The position numbers and the translations under genes are program-made. Source: Actinopolyspora halophila DSM 43834 (lineage in GTDB: Bacteria > Actinomycetota > Actinomycetes > Mycobacteriales > Pseudonocardiaceae). From it: a DNA stretch of 64,000 nt. The stretch spans positions 1,024,590 to 1,088,589 of the forward strand of contig NZ_AQUI01000002.1 in NCBI RefSeq assembly GCF_000371785.1, in the 5' to 3' direction. A model generated the notes under the pieces. It searched no databases and had not been told where the DNA came from. It saw only the letters and a program-made list of their open reading frames with translations. Shown here piece by piece: positions 32,686 through 40,069 of this stretch. Each line of letters begins with the position of its first letter. The stretch's first letter is position 1.

Positions 32686-33546
32686 GTGCGGGACAGCCAG
32701 AGTTACGGCGACGGCATCGCCGTCGTCACGGTTACCTACTCCCCGGGACGGACGCTCGACCGGTTCCTGGAGACGTTGCCCAAGGCCACCGACCGCCAGC
32801 TCCGGGTGGTGCTGGCCGACAACGGGTCGACGGACGGGGCTCCGGAACGGGCCGCCGAGCGTCCCGGCGTCGAGCTGGTCAGGATGTCGGGGAACCTCGG
32901 CTACGGTTCGGCCGCCAACAGGGGCATCGCCGAACTGGACGAGGACATCGGTTGGGTGGTCGTGTCCAACCCGGATGTGGAGTGGGGCGCCGGGAGTTTG
33001 GACGAGTTGTTGGCCGCCGCGGAGCGTTGGCCGCGCGGCGGGGCCTTCGGTCCGTTGATCAGGGAGCCCGACGGCGGTGTCTACCCCTCGGCCAGACTGC
33101 TGCCCTCACTGGGGCGCGGGGCGGGGCACGCCCTGCTCGGCGGGGTGTGGCCGGGCAACCCGTTCAGCCGGGCCTACCTCCGCTCCACGGAGAGTTCCGC
33201 GGAGCGGACGGCCGGCTGGCTGTCCGGCTCCTGCCTGCTGCTGCGCCGTACGGCGTTGGACTCGGTGACGGGATTCGACCCGCGCTACTTCATGTACTTC
33301 GAGGACGTGGATCTGGGCGACCGGCTGGCCCGTGCCGGGTGGCTCAACGTCTACGCCCCGGACTCCGAGGTCGTGCACATCGGGGGACACGCCACGGCGC
33401 GCTCGTCGGGTCGCATGCTGACCGAGCACCACCGGAGCGCCTACCGCTATCTCGCCGACCGCTACTCGGGGCCCGCCCTCGCCCCGCTGCGGCTGGCGCT
33501 GCGCGGTGCGCTGGGAGCTCGGGCTCGTATCGCACGGCGACGCTAG
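32686..33546 (+). CDS. wbbL: N-acetylglucosaminyl-diphospho-decaprenol L-rhamnosyltransferase
   Basis: 286 residues from GTG 32686 (AGGAG upstream). GT2 motifs: VVTVTYSPGRTLDRFL, LADNGSTDGAPE, NLGYGSAANRGIAEL, VSNPDVEW (DXD-like) and YFMYFEDVDLGDRLARAGW. Homologues attach rhamnose from dTDP-Rha to decaprenyl-PP-GlcNAc, making the linker between peptidoglycan and arabinogalactan. The identification rests on motifs plus position between rmlD and manC, as in mycobacteria. Confidence 0.85.
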   Translation: MRDSQSYGDGIAVVTVTYSPGRTLDRFLETLPKATDRQLRVVLADNGSTDGAPERAAERPGVELVRMSGNLGYGSAANRGIAELDEDIGWVVVSNPDVEWGAGSLDELLAAAERWPRGGAFGPLIREPDGGVYPSARLLPSLGRGAGHALLGGVWPGNPFSRAYLRSTESSAERTAGWLSGSCLLLRRTALDSVTGFDPRYFMYFEDVDLGDRLARAGWLNVYAPDSEVVHIGGHATARSSGRMLTEHHRSAYRYLADRYSGPALAPLRLALRGALGARARIARRR

Positions 33547-33635
33547 GGTCCTGCACGGGGCGGCTCGGTCAGCTCGGGTGGTGGTTCTCGGTTCCGGAAT
33601 CGTCGAACGGCCTCCGGGCGGCTCGGGGCGCGGTC

Positions 33636-33986
33636 TCAGCCGAATTCCTGGGGGCTTCGGTGCGGATCGTGCGGATAGCTCGGCGCCGCTTCGATCCGGT
33701 GCGGCCTGGTCGGGGTTTCCTCCGCGTACTCGGGCCGGGTGCTTTCCGGGCCGGTCGGCCACCCCTCGGACGGAGCGTCGGGGCGCTGCTCGGCCTCTCC
33801 CGTCGAGTCCCGGATGACCGTGGTCGAGTTCGGGTCCGTGACCTCCAGGTCCCGTACCGACTCACGCGGGATCCGCACGGTCTTGGCCGCGTCCATCGGT
33901 GAAGTCGCGCTGTCCGGTGTGACGACGAACGCACCGCGTGCCCGCGAACGAGCTAGTGCTTCGTCGGCCCGGTTGCGGGGGTCCAT
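33636..33986 (-). CDS. conserved small acidic protein of unknown function
   Basis: 116 residues from ATG 33986 (GAGGGA upstream). The N-terminal half (MDPRNRADEALARSRARGAF, VVTPDSATSPMDAAKTVRIPR) looks ordered and conserved in style. The remainder is Pro/Glu/Ser-rich and probably disordered. I recall a similar N-terminus in proteins next to manC in related actinomycetes, but no function is known to me. It is divergent from manC with a 265-bp shared upstream region. Confidence 0.7.
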   Translation of the reverse strand: MDPRNRADEALARSRARGAFVVTPDSATSPMDAAKTVRIPRESVRDLEVTDPNSTTVIRDSTGEAEQRPDAPSEGWPTGPESTRPEYAEETPTRPHRIEAAPSYPHDPHRSPQEFG

Positions 33987-34251
33987 GGGTCCCTCTCAAT
34001 GCTGGCCGGTCGGTTGTCAGCCGCAGCGCGGCCCGCCTGCCGGCTGTGTCGCCGGTTCGATTCGGCCGACCTCACGGCTTGGCCCCGTAGTGGCAGATCC
34101 ATCGTGACAGAGTTTCCGGTGCCGCGTGGTCTCGCATTGCCGGACCGTGCCGGCTCGGGGCGCCATACCAGGGCGGTGCTGCTACTGCCAGAGTATTCCT
34201 CATACATTCCTACGTCAGGGTGAGTTGCCTAGCTCGGGGAGGAGCACGGTG

Positions 34252-35349
34252 ATGACGAGTCCGAACGACCACGCGCCGACACGCGGTGCGGAGGCCGTGG
34301 TGCTCGTGGGTGGTCGGGGGACGCGGTTGCGGCCGTTGACGCTGTCGGCGCCGAAGCCGATGCTGCCCACCGCGGGGGTTCCCTTCCTGACTCACCTGCT
34401 GTCGCGCATCAGGGCGGCCGGGATCACGCGGGTGGTGTTGAGCACCTCCTACCAGGCGGAGACGTTCGCCGAGTACTTCGGGGACGGTTCGCGGCTCGGT
34501 CTGGAGCTGGAGTGCGTCGTCGAACCCCAGCCGTTGGACACGGCCGGGGCCATCCGAAACGTGGCCGACCGGCTGTCGGAGCCGGACGTGCTGGTGTTCA
34601 ACGGGGACGTGCTGTCCGGTGTGGACCTGCCCGCCATGTTGGACACGCACCGCTCGAACGCGGCGGACGTGACGCTGCACCTGGTCAAGGTCGCCGACCC
34701 CTCCCGGTTCGGCTGCGTGCCCACCGACGAGAACGGCAGGGTGACGGCGTTTCTGGAGAAGACCTCGAATCCGCCGGTGGACCAGGTCAACGCGGGGTGC
34801 TACGTCTTCCGCCGGGAGGTCGTCGAGGACATACCGCGGGGACGTCCCGTTTCGGTGGAGCGCGAGACCTTTCCCGGGCTGTTGGAGTCGGGATCCCGTT
34901 TGCAGGGGCACGTGGAGTCCGCGTACTGGCTGGACCTGGGGACTCCCGCCGCGTTCGCGCGTGGCTCGGCGGATCTGGTGCTGGGGCGCGCGCCGAGCGA
35001 TGCGCTTCCGGGGCCGACCGGCGAGTCCCTGGTGCTGCGGGACGCCGCGATCGATCCGACGGCCGCGGTTTCCGCGGGGAGCACGGTCGGTGTCGGCTGT
35101 GTCGTCGGGGCGAACGCCCGGATCAGCGGTTCCACGCTGTTCGACGGGGCGCGGGTGGCCGAGGACGCGGACGTGTCGGACAGCGTCGTCGGGGCAGGAG
35201 CCGTGATCGGGGCCGGTGTCGTGCTCAGCGGGGCCGTGATCGCGGACGGAGCCGTGATCGGGGCCGGGTGTGAGCTGCTGGACGGGGCACGGGTCTGGCC
35301 GGGGGTGGAGCTGCCACCGGGCGGGGTGCGCTTCTCGCACGACTGCTGA
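34252..35349 (+). CDS. manC: mannose-1-phosphate guanylyltransferase with hexapeptide-repeat tail
   Basis: 365 residues from ATG 34252 (GGGGAGGA upstream; GTG 34249 directly before it is equally possible). Nucleotidyltransferase signature GGRGTRLRPLTLSAPKPMLP, then VVEPQPLDTAGAIRNV, VFNGDVLSG and VTAFLEKTSNPP. From about 265 a left-handed beta-helix of hexapeptides runs (AVSAGSTVGVGCVVGANARI, GAGAVIGAGVVLSGAVIADG). Family members make GDP-mannose. The gene sits next to wbbL as in mycobacteria. Glucose-1-phosphate thymidylyltransferase activity cannot be excluded from sequence alone. Confidence 0.85.
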   Translation: MTSPNDHAPTRGAEAVVLVGGRGTRLRPLTLSAPKPMLPTAGVPFLTHLLSRIRAAGITRVVLSTSYQAETFAEYFGDGSRLGLELECVVEPQPLDTAGAIRNVADRLSEPDVLVFNGDVLSGVDLPAMLDTHRSNAADVTLHLVKVADPSRFGCVPTDENGRVTAFLEKTSNPPVDQVNAGCYVFRREVVEDIPRGRPVSVERETFPGLLESGSRLQGHVESAYWLDLGTPAAFARGSADLVLGRAPSDALPGPTGESLVLRDAAIDPTAAVSAGSTVGVGCVVGANARISGSTLFDGARVAEDADVSDSVVGAGAVIGAGVVLSGAVIADGAVIGAGCELLDGARVWPGVELPPGGVRFSHDC

Positions 35350-35511
35350 GGTCGGGGTTGCCGCTCGCTCACGTTGTGGGTGTCGGAGCGGACTCGCGGG
35401 TGGGTTCTCGGTGCTGCCCCGGGTCGAAGAACCACGTCGGCGGAACCGGTCGGATCGCTACGCGACGGGAAGGCGTCGGTGACCGCGGCACGAGCCTTTT
35501 CGGTGAGCTCG

Positions 35512-35540
35512 TTGCTATCGCTGTGTTGTGCAGCTATTTT
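35512..35540 (+). promoter_or_regulatory. promoter of antitoxin gene, leaderless
   Basis: -35 TTGCTA (35512-35517), 17-bp spacer, -10 TATTTT (35535-35540). The ATG at 35547 lies 6 nt after the -10, so the transcript probably starts on it. No Shine-Dalgarno is present. Confidence 0.5.
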
Positions 35541-35546
35541 TCCTGC

Positions 35547-35804
35547 ATGACGAATATTACTGTGCGTAACGTTGCCGAAGAGGTTAGGGACTTGCTCGCC
35601 GAGGTGGCCCGACGCAACGGCCAGTCCCCGCAGAACTACCTGCTCGGGGTGTTGGAACGCGAGGCCCGGTTCTCGCGCAACGCCGAGCTCGCCCAGCTGC
35701 GACCGGTCGGCGGTGGCCTGCTGAGCATGGACGAGATCGTCGACGCCGTGCAGGTGGCGCGCGGGGACGCCCCGGGAGATGACGGCGGGGAGGGGAGGGC
35801 ATGA
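35547..35804 (+). CDS. FitA/VapB-like ribbon-helix-helix antitoxin, orphan
   Basis: 85 residues from ATG 35547. MTNITVRNVAEEVRDLLAEVARRNGQSPQNYLLGVLEREA is a standard RHH fold (beta strand and two helices) that dimerises on DNA. The tail would wrap around a PIN-domain toxin. The stop overlaps the first codon of the downstream VapC-like sequence (ATGA at 35801), the usual TA arrangement. That toxin is broken, so the antitoxin is now unpaired. The start is fixed by the promoter spacing and the conserved N-terminus. Confidence 0.85.
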   Translation: MTNITVRNVAEEVRDLLAEVARRNGQSPQNYLLGVLEREARFSRNAELAQLRPVGGGLLSMDEIVDAVQVARGDAPGDDGGEGRA

Positions 35805-36129
35805 TCGTCGTGCACCCCTCACCCCGGGGCAGGGGCGCCGCACCAAGCGGTCGAGGGGCTGAACGTGTTGCGCGGCCTGGTGCGTGGTCGCAGGATCACC
35901 GAGCGGGACGCGAGCGAGGTGCTGGACCGCTGGTCCTGCGCGGGCCGTGGAGACGCTCGATTTCACGGCCGTGGTGAACAACCGGATATGGGAGCTCCGC
36001 GACAACCTGTCCGCCTATGATGCCGCCTACGTCGCCGTCGCGGAAGTGCACGAGTCGGTGCTGGTCACCGGGGACACCCGGCTGGCGGGAGCTCCGGGGC
36101 TGCGCTGCGAGCTCCGACCCGTCCGGTAG
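35801..36129 (+). pseudogene. decayed VapC (PIN-domain) toxin
   Basis: Starts MIVV like VapC toxins but loses the first catalytic Asp region: the next 20 codons read HPSPRGRGAAPSG and shift frame. Downstream, one frame gives VLRGLVRGRRITERDASEVLDRWS (from about 35861). After a further shift near 35940, another gives NNRIWELRDNLSAYDAAYVAVAE and LVTGDTRLAGAPGLRCEL. These are the typical central and C-terminal parts of VapC. The missing N-terminal third and at least two frame changes make it inactive. Confidence 0.8.
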
Positions 36130-36173
36130 TCGGGAATCCGGAGTGCCGGGATGTCAAGTCCGCGCCGGGAGCC

Positions 36174-36310
36174 GAGCCGCTCACTCTCCCCGGAAGCGGA
36201 GCGGGTTGTCGAGGTCGAGGAAGGTGCGGGCGAGTTTGTTGGTTTCGGCTCCGTTGCCGCGCACCGAGTGCAGGATGCCGTTGTAGACGAGGTCCCACAG
36301 CTCGCGGTTC
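36174..36310. repeat. 137-bp perfect direct repeat, copy B
   Basis: Identical over its whole length to 36937-37073. It covers the last about 43 codons, the stop and 7 bp beyond the stop of the membrane-protein gene at 36181. Confidence 0.9.
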
Positions 36311-36810
36311 CGCTGGAGATCGTTGAGTTGTACTGACAGTACCCGTTGATCCGCGTCGTTCAGCCGCAGTGCTCGGGAAGCGCCTTCCGTGGTGACTTTC
36401 ACCGAAGTGAGTTCGTACGTGCTGATGAAACCGTTCTTCCCGTAGCGAAGCCAGTCGGCTCCCGCCGACATGCGCGTGTTGCGCCCTGTCAGCAACGTGA
36501 CGAACGGCCACGGAACTATGAACAACCAGAGCCACCACGTTGTCATCCAGCCGATCCCGCCGTCTCTGATGACGCCGAACGTGAGGACGACGAGGGATAT
36601 CGCCAGTCCGACACCGAAGGACTGGCCACGGGACGGATAGAACCATTCGAGTACGGGGGATTCACCTTCCGGAGCTTGAGGGGCCTTGTTCACCCCGCCC
36701 GGGCGTTTTTTCTCGGCGTCCTTCCACTCGGGTTCGAGCGGCGCGTGAGGTGGTCGTGGTTCTCCGGTGTGGGGGTCGGGCTTGGGGGGCAGTCCGGCTG
36801 TGTGGCTCAT
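36181..36810 (-). CDS. two-TM membrane protein, candidate immunity protein copy B
   Basis: 209 residues from ATG 36810. The N-terminus MSHTAGLPPKPDPHTG is proline-rich. Two TMs follow (SFGVGLAISLVVLTFGVI and WMTTWWLWLFIVPWPFVTLL, about 68-110), then a cytoplasmic domain of about 100 residues (MSAGADWLRYGKNGF, NRELWDLVYNGILHSV, TFLDLDNPLRFRGE) with a PH-like beta-strand pattern. It is a paralogue of the protein at 36944: both ends are nearly identical and the middle has diverged. It follows a fragment of the effector gene at 36822. By this cassette layout I propose immunity against a membrane-active effector; this is inference. Confidence 0.75.
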   Translation of the reverse strand: MSHTAGLPPKPDPHTGEPRPPHAPLEPEWKDAEKKRPGGVNKAPQAPEGESPVLEWFYPSRGQSFGVGLAISLVVLTFGVIRDGGIGWMTTWWLWLFIVPWPFVTLLTGRNTRMSAGADWLRYGKNGFISTYELTSVKVTTEGASRALRLNDADQRVLSVQLNDLQRNRELWDLVYNGILHSVRGNGAETNKLARTFLDLDNPLRFRGE

Positions 36811-36821
36811 GAGGGCTCGTT

Positions 36822-36920
36822 TCAGAAGATGTCGCCGACGGCGACGCTGGCCACGACACCTCCGGCCACTGCCCAGCCGACCGGGGTGCTCATGGCGAGC
36901 AGCCCGGCAGTGGCCGCGGG
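36822..36920 (-). pseudogene. displaced 3' fragment of the WXG effector gene
   Basis: Minus strand reads ATAGLLAMSTPVGWAVAGG, then VVASV, then VGDIF and stop. This repeats residues of the effector at 37585 (same AATAGLLAMSTPVGWAVAGG block and same VGDIF end), with about 120 bp between them deleted. At DNA level 36841-36917 matches 37717-37792 almost exactly. It has no start codon of its own and sits directly before membrane-protein copy B. Confidence 0.85.
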
Positions 36921-36936
36921 CGATATCGAGACGACG

Positions 36937-37073
36937 GAGCCGCTCACTCTCCCCGGAAGCGGAGCGGGTTGTCGAGGTCGAGGAAGGTGCGGGCGAGTTT
37001 GTTGGTTTCGGCTCCGTTGCCGCGCACCGAGTGCAGGATGCCGTTGTAGACGAGGTCCCACAGCTCGCGGTTC
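36937..37073. repeat. 137-bp perfect direct repeat, copy A
   Basis: Same sequence as 36174-36310; it covers the 3' end of the membrane-protein gene at 36944 and 7 bp beyond its stop. Confidence 0.9.
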
Positions 37074-37573
37074 ATCTGAAGGTTGGTGAGCTGCACATCC
37101 ATACCGTTGCCGTGCTTGTCCTCGAGTACGAGGTGACGCGATGCGCCGCCGGTGGTGATCTTCACCGCGGTGAGTTCGTAGGTACTGACGAATCCGTTTT
37201 TTCCGTAACGTAGCCAGTCGGCGCCTGCGGATATGCGAATGGCTCCACCTATGAACAGGAATGGTATCGGCGAAAGGACGACGAACAGCCACAACCACCA
37301 CGTCGTCATCCAGCTGAACCCGGTGTCTCTGATGCAGAAGAAGACGAACATGATGGTTGCCATGGCCGCACCGAGTGTCGCGGAGAAACCTCGTGTCGGC
37401 CGGAACCATTCGAGTACGGGGCCGTATCCGTCGGGTGGTTGAGGTACTTGGTGTTCGCCCCCAGGGCGTTTGTCCTCGGCACGCTTCCAATCCGGTTCGA
37501 GCGGTGCCCGTGGTGGTCGTGGTTTGCCGGTGTGGGGGTCGGGTTTGGGGGGCAGTCCGGCTGTGTGGCTCAT
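36944..37573 (-). CDS. two-TM membrane protein, candidate immunity protein copy A
   Basis: 209 residues from ATG 37573, 11 bp after the effector stop, so co-translated with it. Same architecture as copy B: proline-rich MSHTAGLPPKPDPHTG start, two TMs (LGAAMATIMFVFFCIRDTGF and WMTTWWLWLFVVLSPIPFLF), and soluble domain ISAGADWLRYGKNGF. The last 43 residues are encoded by DNA identical to copy B, while residues about 25-160 differ substantially. Divergent core with homogenised ends is typical of recombining immunity genes. A third, more distant homologue is at 41424. Confidence 0.78.
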   Translation of the reverse strand: MSHTAGLPPKPDPHTGKPRPPRAPLEPDWKRAEDKRPGGEHQVPQPPDGYGPVLEWFRPTRGFSATLGAAMATIMFVFFCIRDTGFSWMTTWWLWLFVVLSPIPFLFIGGAIRISAGADWLRYGKNGFVSTYELTAVKITTGGASRHLVLEDKHGNGMDVQLTNLQMNRELWDLVYNGILHSVRGNGAETNKLARTFLDLDNPLRFRGE

Positions 37574-37584
37574 GGGGGCTCGTT

Positions 37585-38832
37585 TCAGAAGATGTCGCCG
37601 ACGAAGTCGCCGACGGCGTCCGTGGCGTCGTTGAGCTTGTTGCCGGTCCAGTTCGCGGCGTCTCCTGCCGCGTCCACGACGTCGTCGCCCCACTCGTCGA
37701 TGGCGAAGCCGACACCGACGCTGGCCACGACACCTCCGGCCACTGCCCAGCCGACCGGGGTGCTCATGGCGAGCAACCCGGCGGTGGCCGCGGAACCGGC
37801 AGCGTAGCCGCCGAGGTTGATCGCGGCGCTCTCACCCACTGACTTGTCTGAGGTCCGCACGTCGTAGCCGATGCTGCCACCGGTTATGAGCAAGCCGGCT
37901 ACGGGAAGCTTACCGGCTACTCGAATGCTGCCACGTAACAGCGGATTGGCCGCCCTGTTCGGGTTCGCACCGAAACTGAGGTTTGCTCCGAGCAGTGTTT
38001 TGGTCCTCGGCCCCAGCTTGTCGACCATCCGCGCCGTGCTGCTCGCGGTGGCCTTGTTCTCCATCGCCGTCTTGTTCACGTGATTGCGGACGTGGATGGC
38101 GGCGGCACGGGTCTGGTTGCGCAGCCCCAGGTTCGGACTGTGCATCAGCTTCTCCGCTCGCGCGATCTTGCCGCTGTCGGCGATCTCGGTCGCCGCTGCC
38201 CGCATCGCGCTGGTACTTCCGGCCACCGCACCCGCCAGGCCGGTGGTGTAGTCGGTGATGGTGAAGGGACTCTTCTCGGCGATCCCGCTGACGAACCTGT
38301 TCAGCACGCCGAGTGCGCTGTTGTGCTGTTCGCGCGCTTCGGTGACGATCTGGCTGCACTCCTGGTACGCACGGACCTTGCGCGCGTAGGCGGCCTGCGC
38401 CTGGGTGGCCGAGGTGTGGGACTGCTGTTCCTCCGGAGTGGCCGGGCGATCGCTCGGTAGCGGTTTCGGGGCAGCCGGTTCCGGCCCCGGCTCCATGATG
38501 CGTTGTTCGGTCACCGTCAGACCGGCTTCTCGCGCGACCTCGCGGGCGCGTCGCATCCGCTTCTGGGCGGTGTCCAGTTCGTCGGCGAACTTGTTCAGTT
38601 CCCGGCACATCGCCGCGTGGTCCTCGGCGACCTCGTCGATCTCGGGGTTCACCCTGCTCAGCACAGTGCGGAACGAGTCCCCCGCCTCGCCGGACCAGGC
38701 GCTCTCCGAGCCGTTGCGAGCGCTGGTCACCTGCGTGCCGGTCTCGTGAACGGACTCCGAGACGGTGCTCATCCAGCGGGCGCTGTCCCGGATGCTCGAC
38801 GGGTCTCCCCGGATCTCCAGATCGAGTGGCAT
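37585..38832 (-). CDS. WXG-domain T7SS effector candidate with hydrophobic C-terminus
   Basis: 415 residues from ATG 38832 (GGGGGAGCAG upstream). The N-terminal WXG100-like helical hairpin (about 5-115) has ESAWSGEAGDSFRTVLSRV at the turn. A second helical region (about 120-260) contains YARKVRAYQECSQIVTEA. The C-terminus (about 310-415) is Gly/Ala-rich and hydrophobic: AINLGGYAAGSAATAGLLAM, STPVGWAVAGGVVASVGVG, then an acidic amphipathic tail ending VGDFVGDIF. No nuclease, NADase or deaminase motif is visible. The hydrophobic hairpin plus a cognate membrane protein suggests a pore-forming or membrane-depolarising effector; unproven. Confidence 0.7.
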   Translation of the reverse strand: MPLDLEIRGDPSSIRDSARWMSTVSESVHETGTQVTSARNGSESAWSGEAGDSFRTVLSRVNPEIDEVAEDHAAMCRELNKFADELDTAQKRMRRAREVAREAGLTVTEQRIMEPGPEPAAPKPLPSDRPATPEEQQSHTSATQAQAAYARKVRAYQECSQIVTEAREQHNSALGVLNRFVSGIAEKSPFTITDYTTGLAGAVAGSTSAMRAAATEIADSGKIARAEKLMHSPNLGLRNQTRAAAIHVRNHVNKTAMENKATASSTARMVDKLGPRTKTLLGANLSFGANPNRAANPLLRGSIRVAGKLPVAGLLITGGSIGYDVRTSDKSVGESAAINLGGYAAGSAATAGLLAMSTPVGWAVAGGVVASVGVGFAIDEWGDDVVDAAGDAANWTGNKLNDATDAVGDFVGDIF

Positions 38833-38852
38833 GAGTGCTGCTCCCCCAGTGA

Positions 38853-39131
38853 TCAGCCCGACTGGTCGTCGAACCGTTCGGCGTTGGAACGGTCCGTTTC
38901 CTCGTAGAGATCGCGTCCTTCGGCGACGGCGTCCCCGGTCGCGCCGAGGCCCTCGACGATTCCGGCGGTGGAGCTGGTCAGCAGTGCCAACGCGCCCGCG
39001 ACCGCCTCGGTCGCTTCGCCCACGTCGGGAGCGGGCGGGGGTGAGGGGGCCTCGTCCAGACTCGTCGCGGCGTTGCGCAGCTTGCCGGCCAGTCCGGTGA
39101 GCTCGTCCGGATCCACGTGCGTCCCGCTCAC
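38853..39131 (-). CDS. EspC/DUF2580-like T7SS-associated protein
   Basis: 92 residues from GTG 39131, overlapping the preceding gene by GTGA. Helical: VDPDELTGLAGKLRNAATSL, a proline-rich hinge (EAPSPPPAPDVGEAT), then EAVAGALALLTSSTAGIVEGL. A close relative is at 42164 (ELAGLAGKLRSATDVL, PPPAPNAGEATKAVVDAMALL). The same gene class precedes the effector of the 26.9 kb module. Predicted secretion partner of the WXG protein that follows 20 bp later. Confidence 0.75.
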   Translation of the reverse strand: MSGTHVDPDELTGLAGKLRNAATSLDEAPSPPPAPDVGEATEAVAGALALLTSSTAGIVEGLGATGDAVAEGRDLYEETDRSNAERFDDQSG

Positions 39132-39496
39132 TGCCGAGCCTCCTCGCCGTCGTTGCGCTGCTCGTCGGGAAGCTGAGCGTCCCAGATAACCAGGTCCGCC
39201 CCGCTGCGCCGCTGTACCTCCTCGACCTCGTCCCTCGGCAACGAGGCCCAGGGCTGGAGCTCCCCGCAGCAGGCGACCAGCGAGTCGAGCGAGGAGTAGG
39301 CCAGCACCGCCAGCCTGCCGTCGGCCAGCCTGCGCAGGTCGAAGGTGACTTCGGTGTCCTGTTCCAGCACCCGCTTCGACGGGAGATAGGCGTGGGCTGG
39401 TTCCACGCCTTCGCGTTCGGCGATGTAGTCCGCGCCGATGACCGCCGGAGCCTCCGACTCGTGCTGCCGAAACACGTGTTCGTCGCCGATCGTCAA
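39128..39496 (-). CDS. SAV_915/SseB-like protein
   Basis: 122 residues, first gene of the module. An SseB-like alpha/beta core is suggested by YLPSKRVLEQDTEVTFDLRRLADGRLAVLAYSSLDSLVACCG and LDAQLPDEQ-type ends. SseB-like proteins are frequent in actinobacterial T7SS and ESX effector loci, with unknown role. It overlaps the EspC-like gene by 4 bp. Confidence 0.65.
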   Translation of the reverse strand: MTIGDEHVFRQHESEAPAVIGADYIAEREGVEPAHAYLPSKRVLEQDTEVTFDLRRLADGRLAVLAYSSLDSLVACCGELQPWASLPRDEVEEVQRRSGADLVIWDAQLPDEQRNDGEEARQ

Positions 39497-39869
39497 CGAT
39501 CCTCCCCAGCCTGCCGAAAGTGAATCAGCCGGCAGGGTGTCACTCAGAAGTGCGAGATCGACAGGGTTGGACTACTCAGGATGAGCGGTTTCGTGCCGAG
39601 CATCACAGCTACGTGGCGGCACGGCGCGATCCGTGCCGCCGTGCGCGGGGTCATTCCTCGAATCGTCGATCTCGTGAGGTCTCCACGGGCTACGATCGGC
39701 GGGCCGAACTCGCGCGGTTCTACGCGCTGTGCTCCTCGAGTGGTCAGCTCAACGACTACCGTGACGACCTCCAGTTCTTCGAGGTCGTGCGGATCTGGAT
39801 GACCAGGATTCGGGCGTGGGGTTGGGGGGATCGTGCCGCACGAACCACGCCCGAGGTGCGTCGACTCGC
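39497..39869. other. 373-bp gap holding a probable type I restriction (hsdR) remnant
   Basis: No intact gene. On the plus strand, about 39676-39805, one frame reads YDRRAELARFYALCSSSGQL, then RDDLQFFEVVRIWMTRI. This resembles the helical C-terminal part of type I restriction R subunits (pattern DDLxFFxxVRxWM). There is no start, no motor domain and no hsdS/hsdM nearby. The rest of the gap shows nothing recognisable. Confidence 0.35.
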
Positions 39870-40055
39870 TCAGCCGCGCAGGCTGCGCAGGAAGGCGCGC
39901 CACTGCTGGTGGTCGAAGGCCAGCACGGGCCCCCGTCGGTCCTTGGAGTCGCGGGCGGCGACCGCACCGGGCAGGGCCGCGACTTCGACGCACGCGCCGT
40001 TGTTGCCGCTGTAGCTGGAGACACACCACTCGAGTCGGTCGTCCTTGTCGGTCAT
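39870..40055 (-). CDS. DUF397 protein
   Basis: 61 residues from ATG 40055. DUF397 pattern: EWCVSSYSGNNGACVEVAAL, VAARDSKDRRGPVL and FDHQQWRAFLRSLRG. It lies 14 bp downstream of the XRE regulator at 40070 in the same orientation, forming the second Scr1-type pair of the window. Confidence 0.88.
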   Translation of the reverse strand: MTDKDDRLEWCVSSYSGNNGACVEVAALPGAVAARDSKDRRGPVLAFDHQQWRAFLRSLRG

Positions 40056-40069
40056 CGTTCACCTCTCGG

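Noticed and set aside
34210-35340. 376-codon minus-strand open frame
   Set aside because: Antisense to manC; no conserved motifs.
36174-37073. Direct repeats as attachment sites of an integrated element
   Set aside because: The 137-bp repeats are the coding ends of paralogous genes only 0.76 kb apart, with no integrase; gene duplication explains them.
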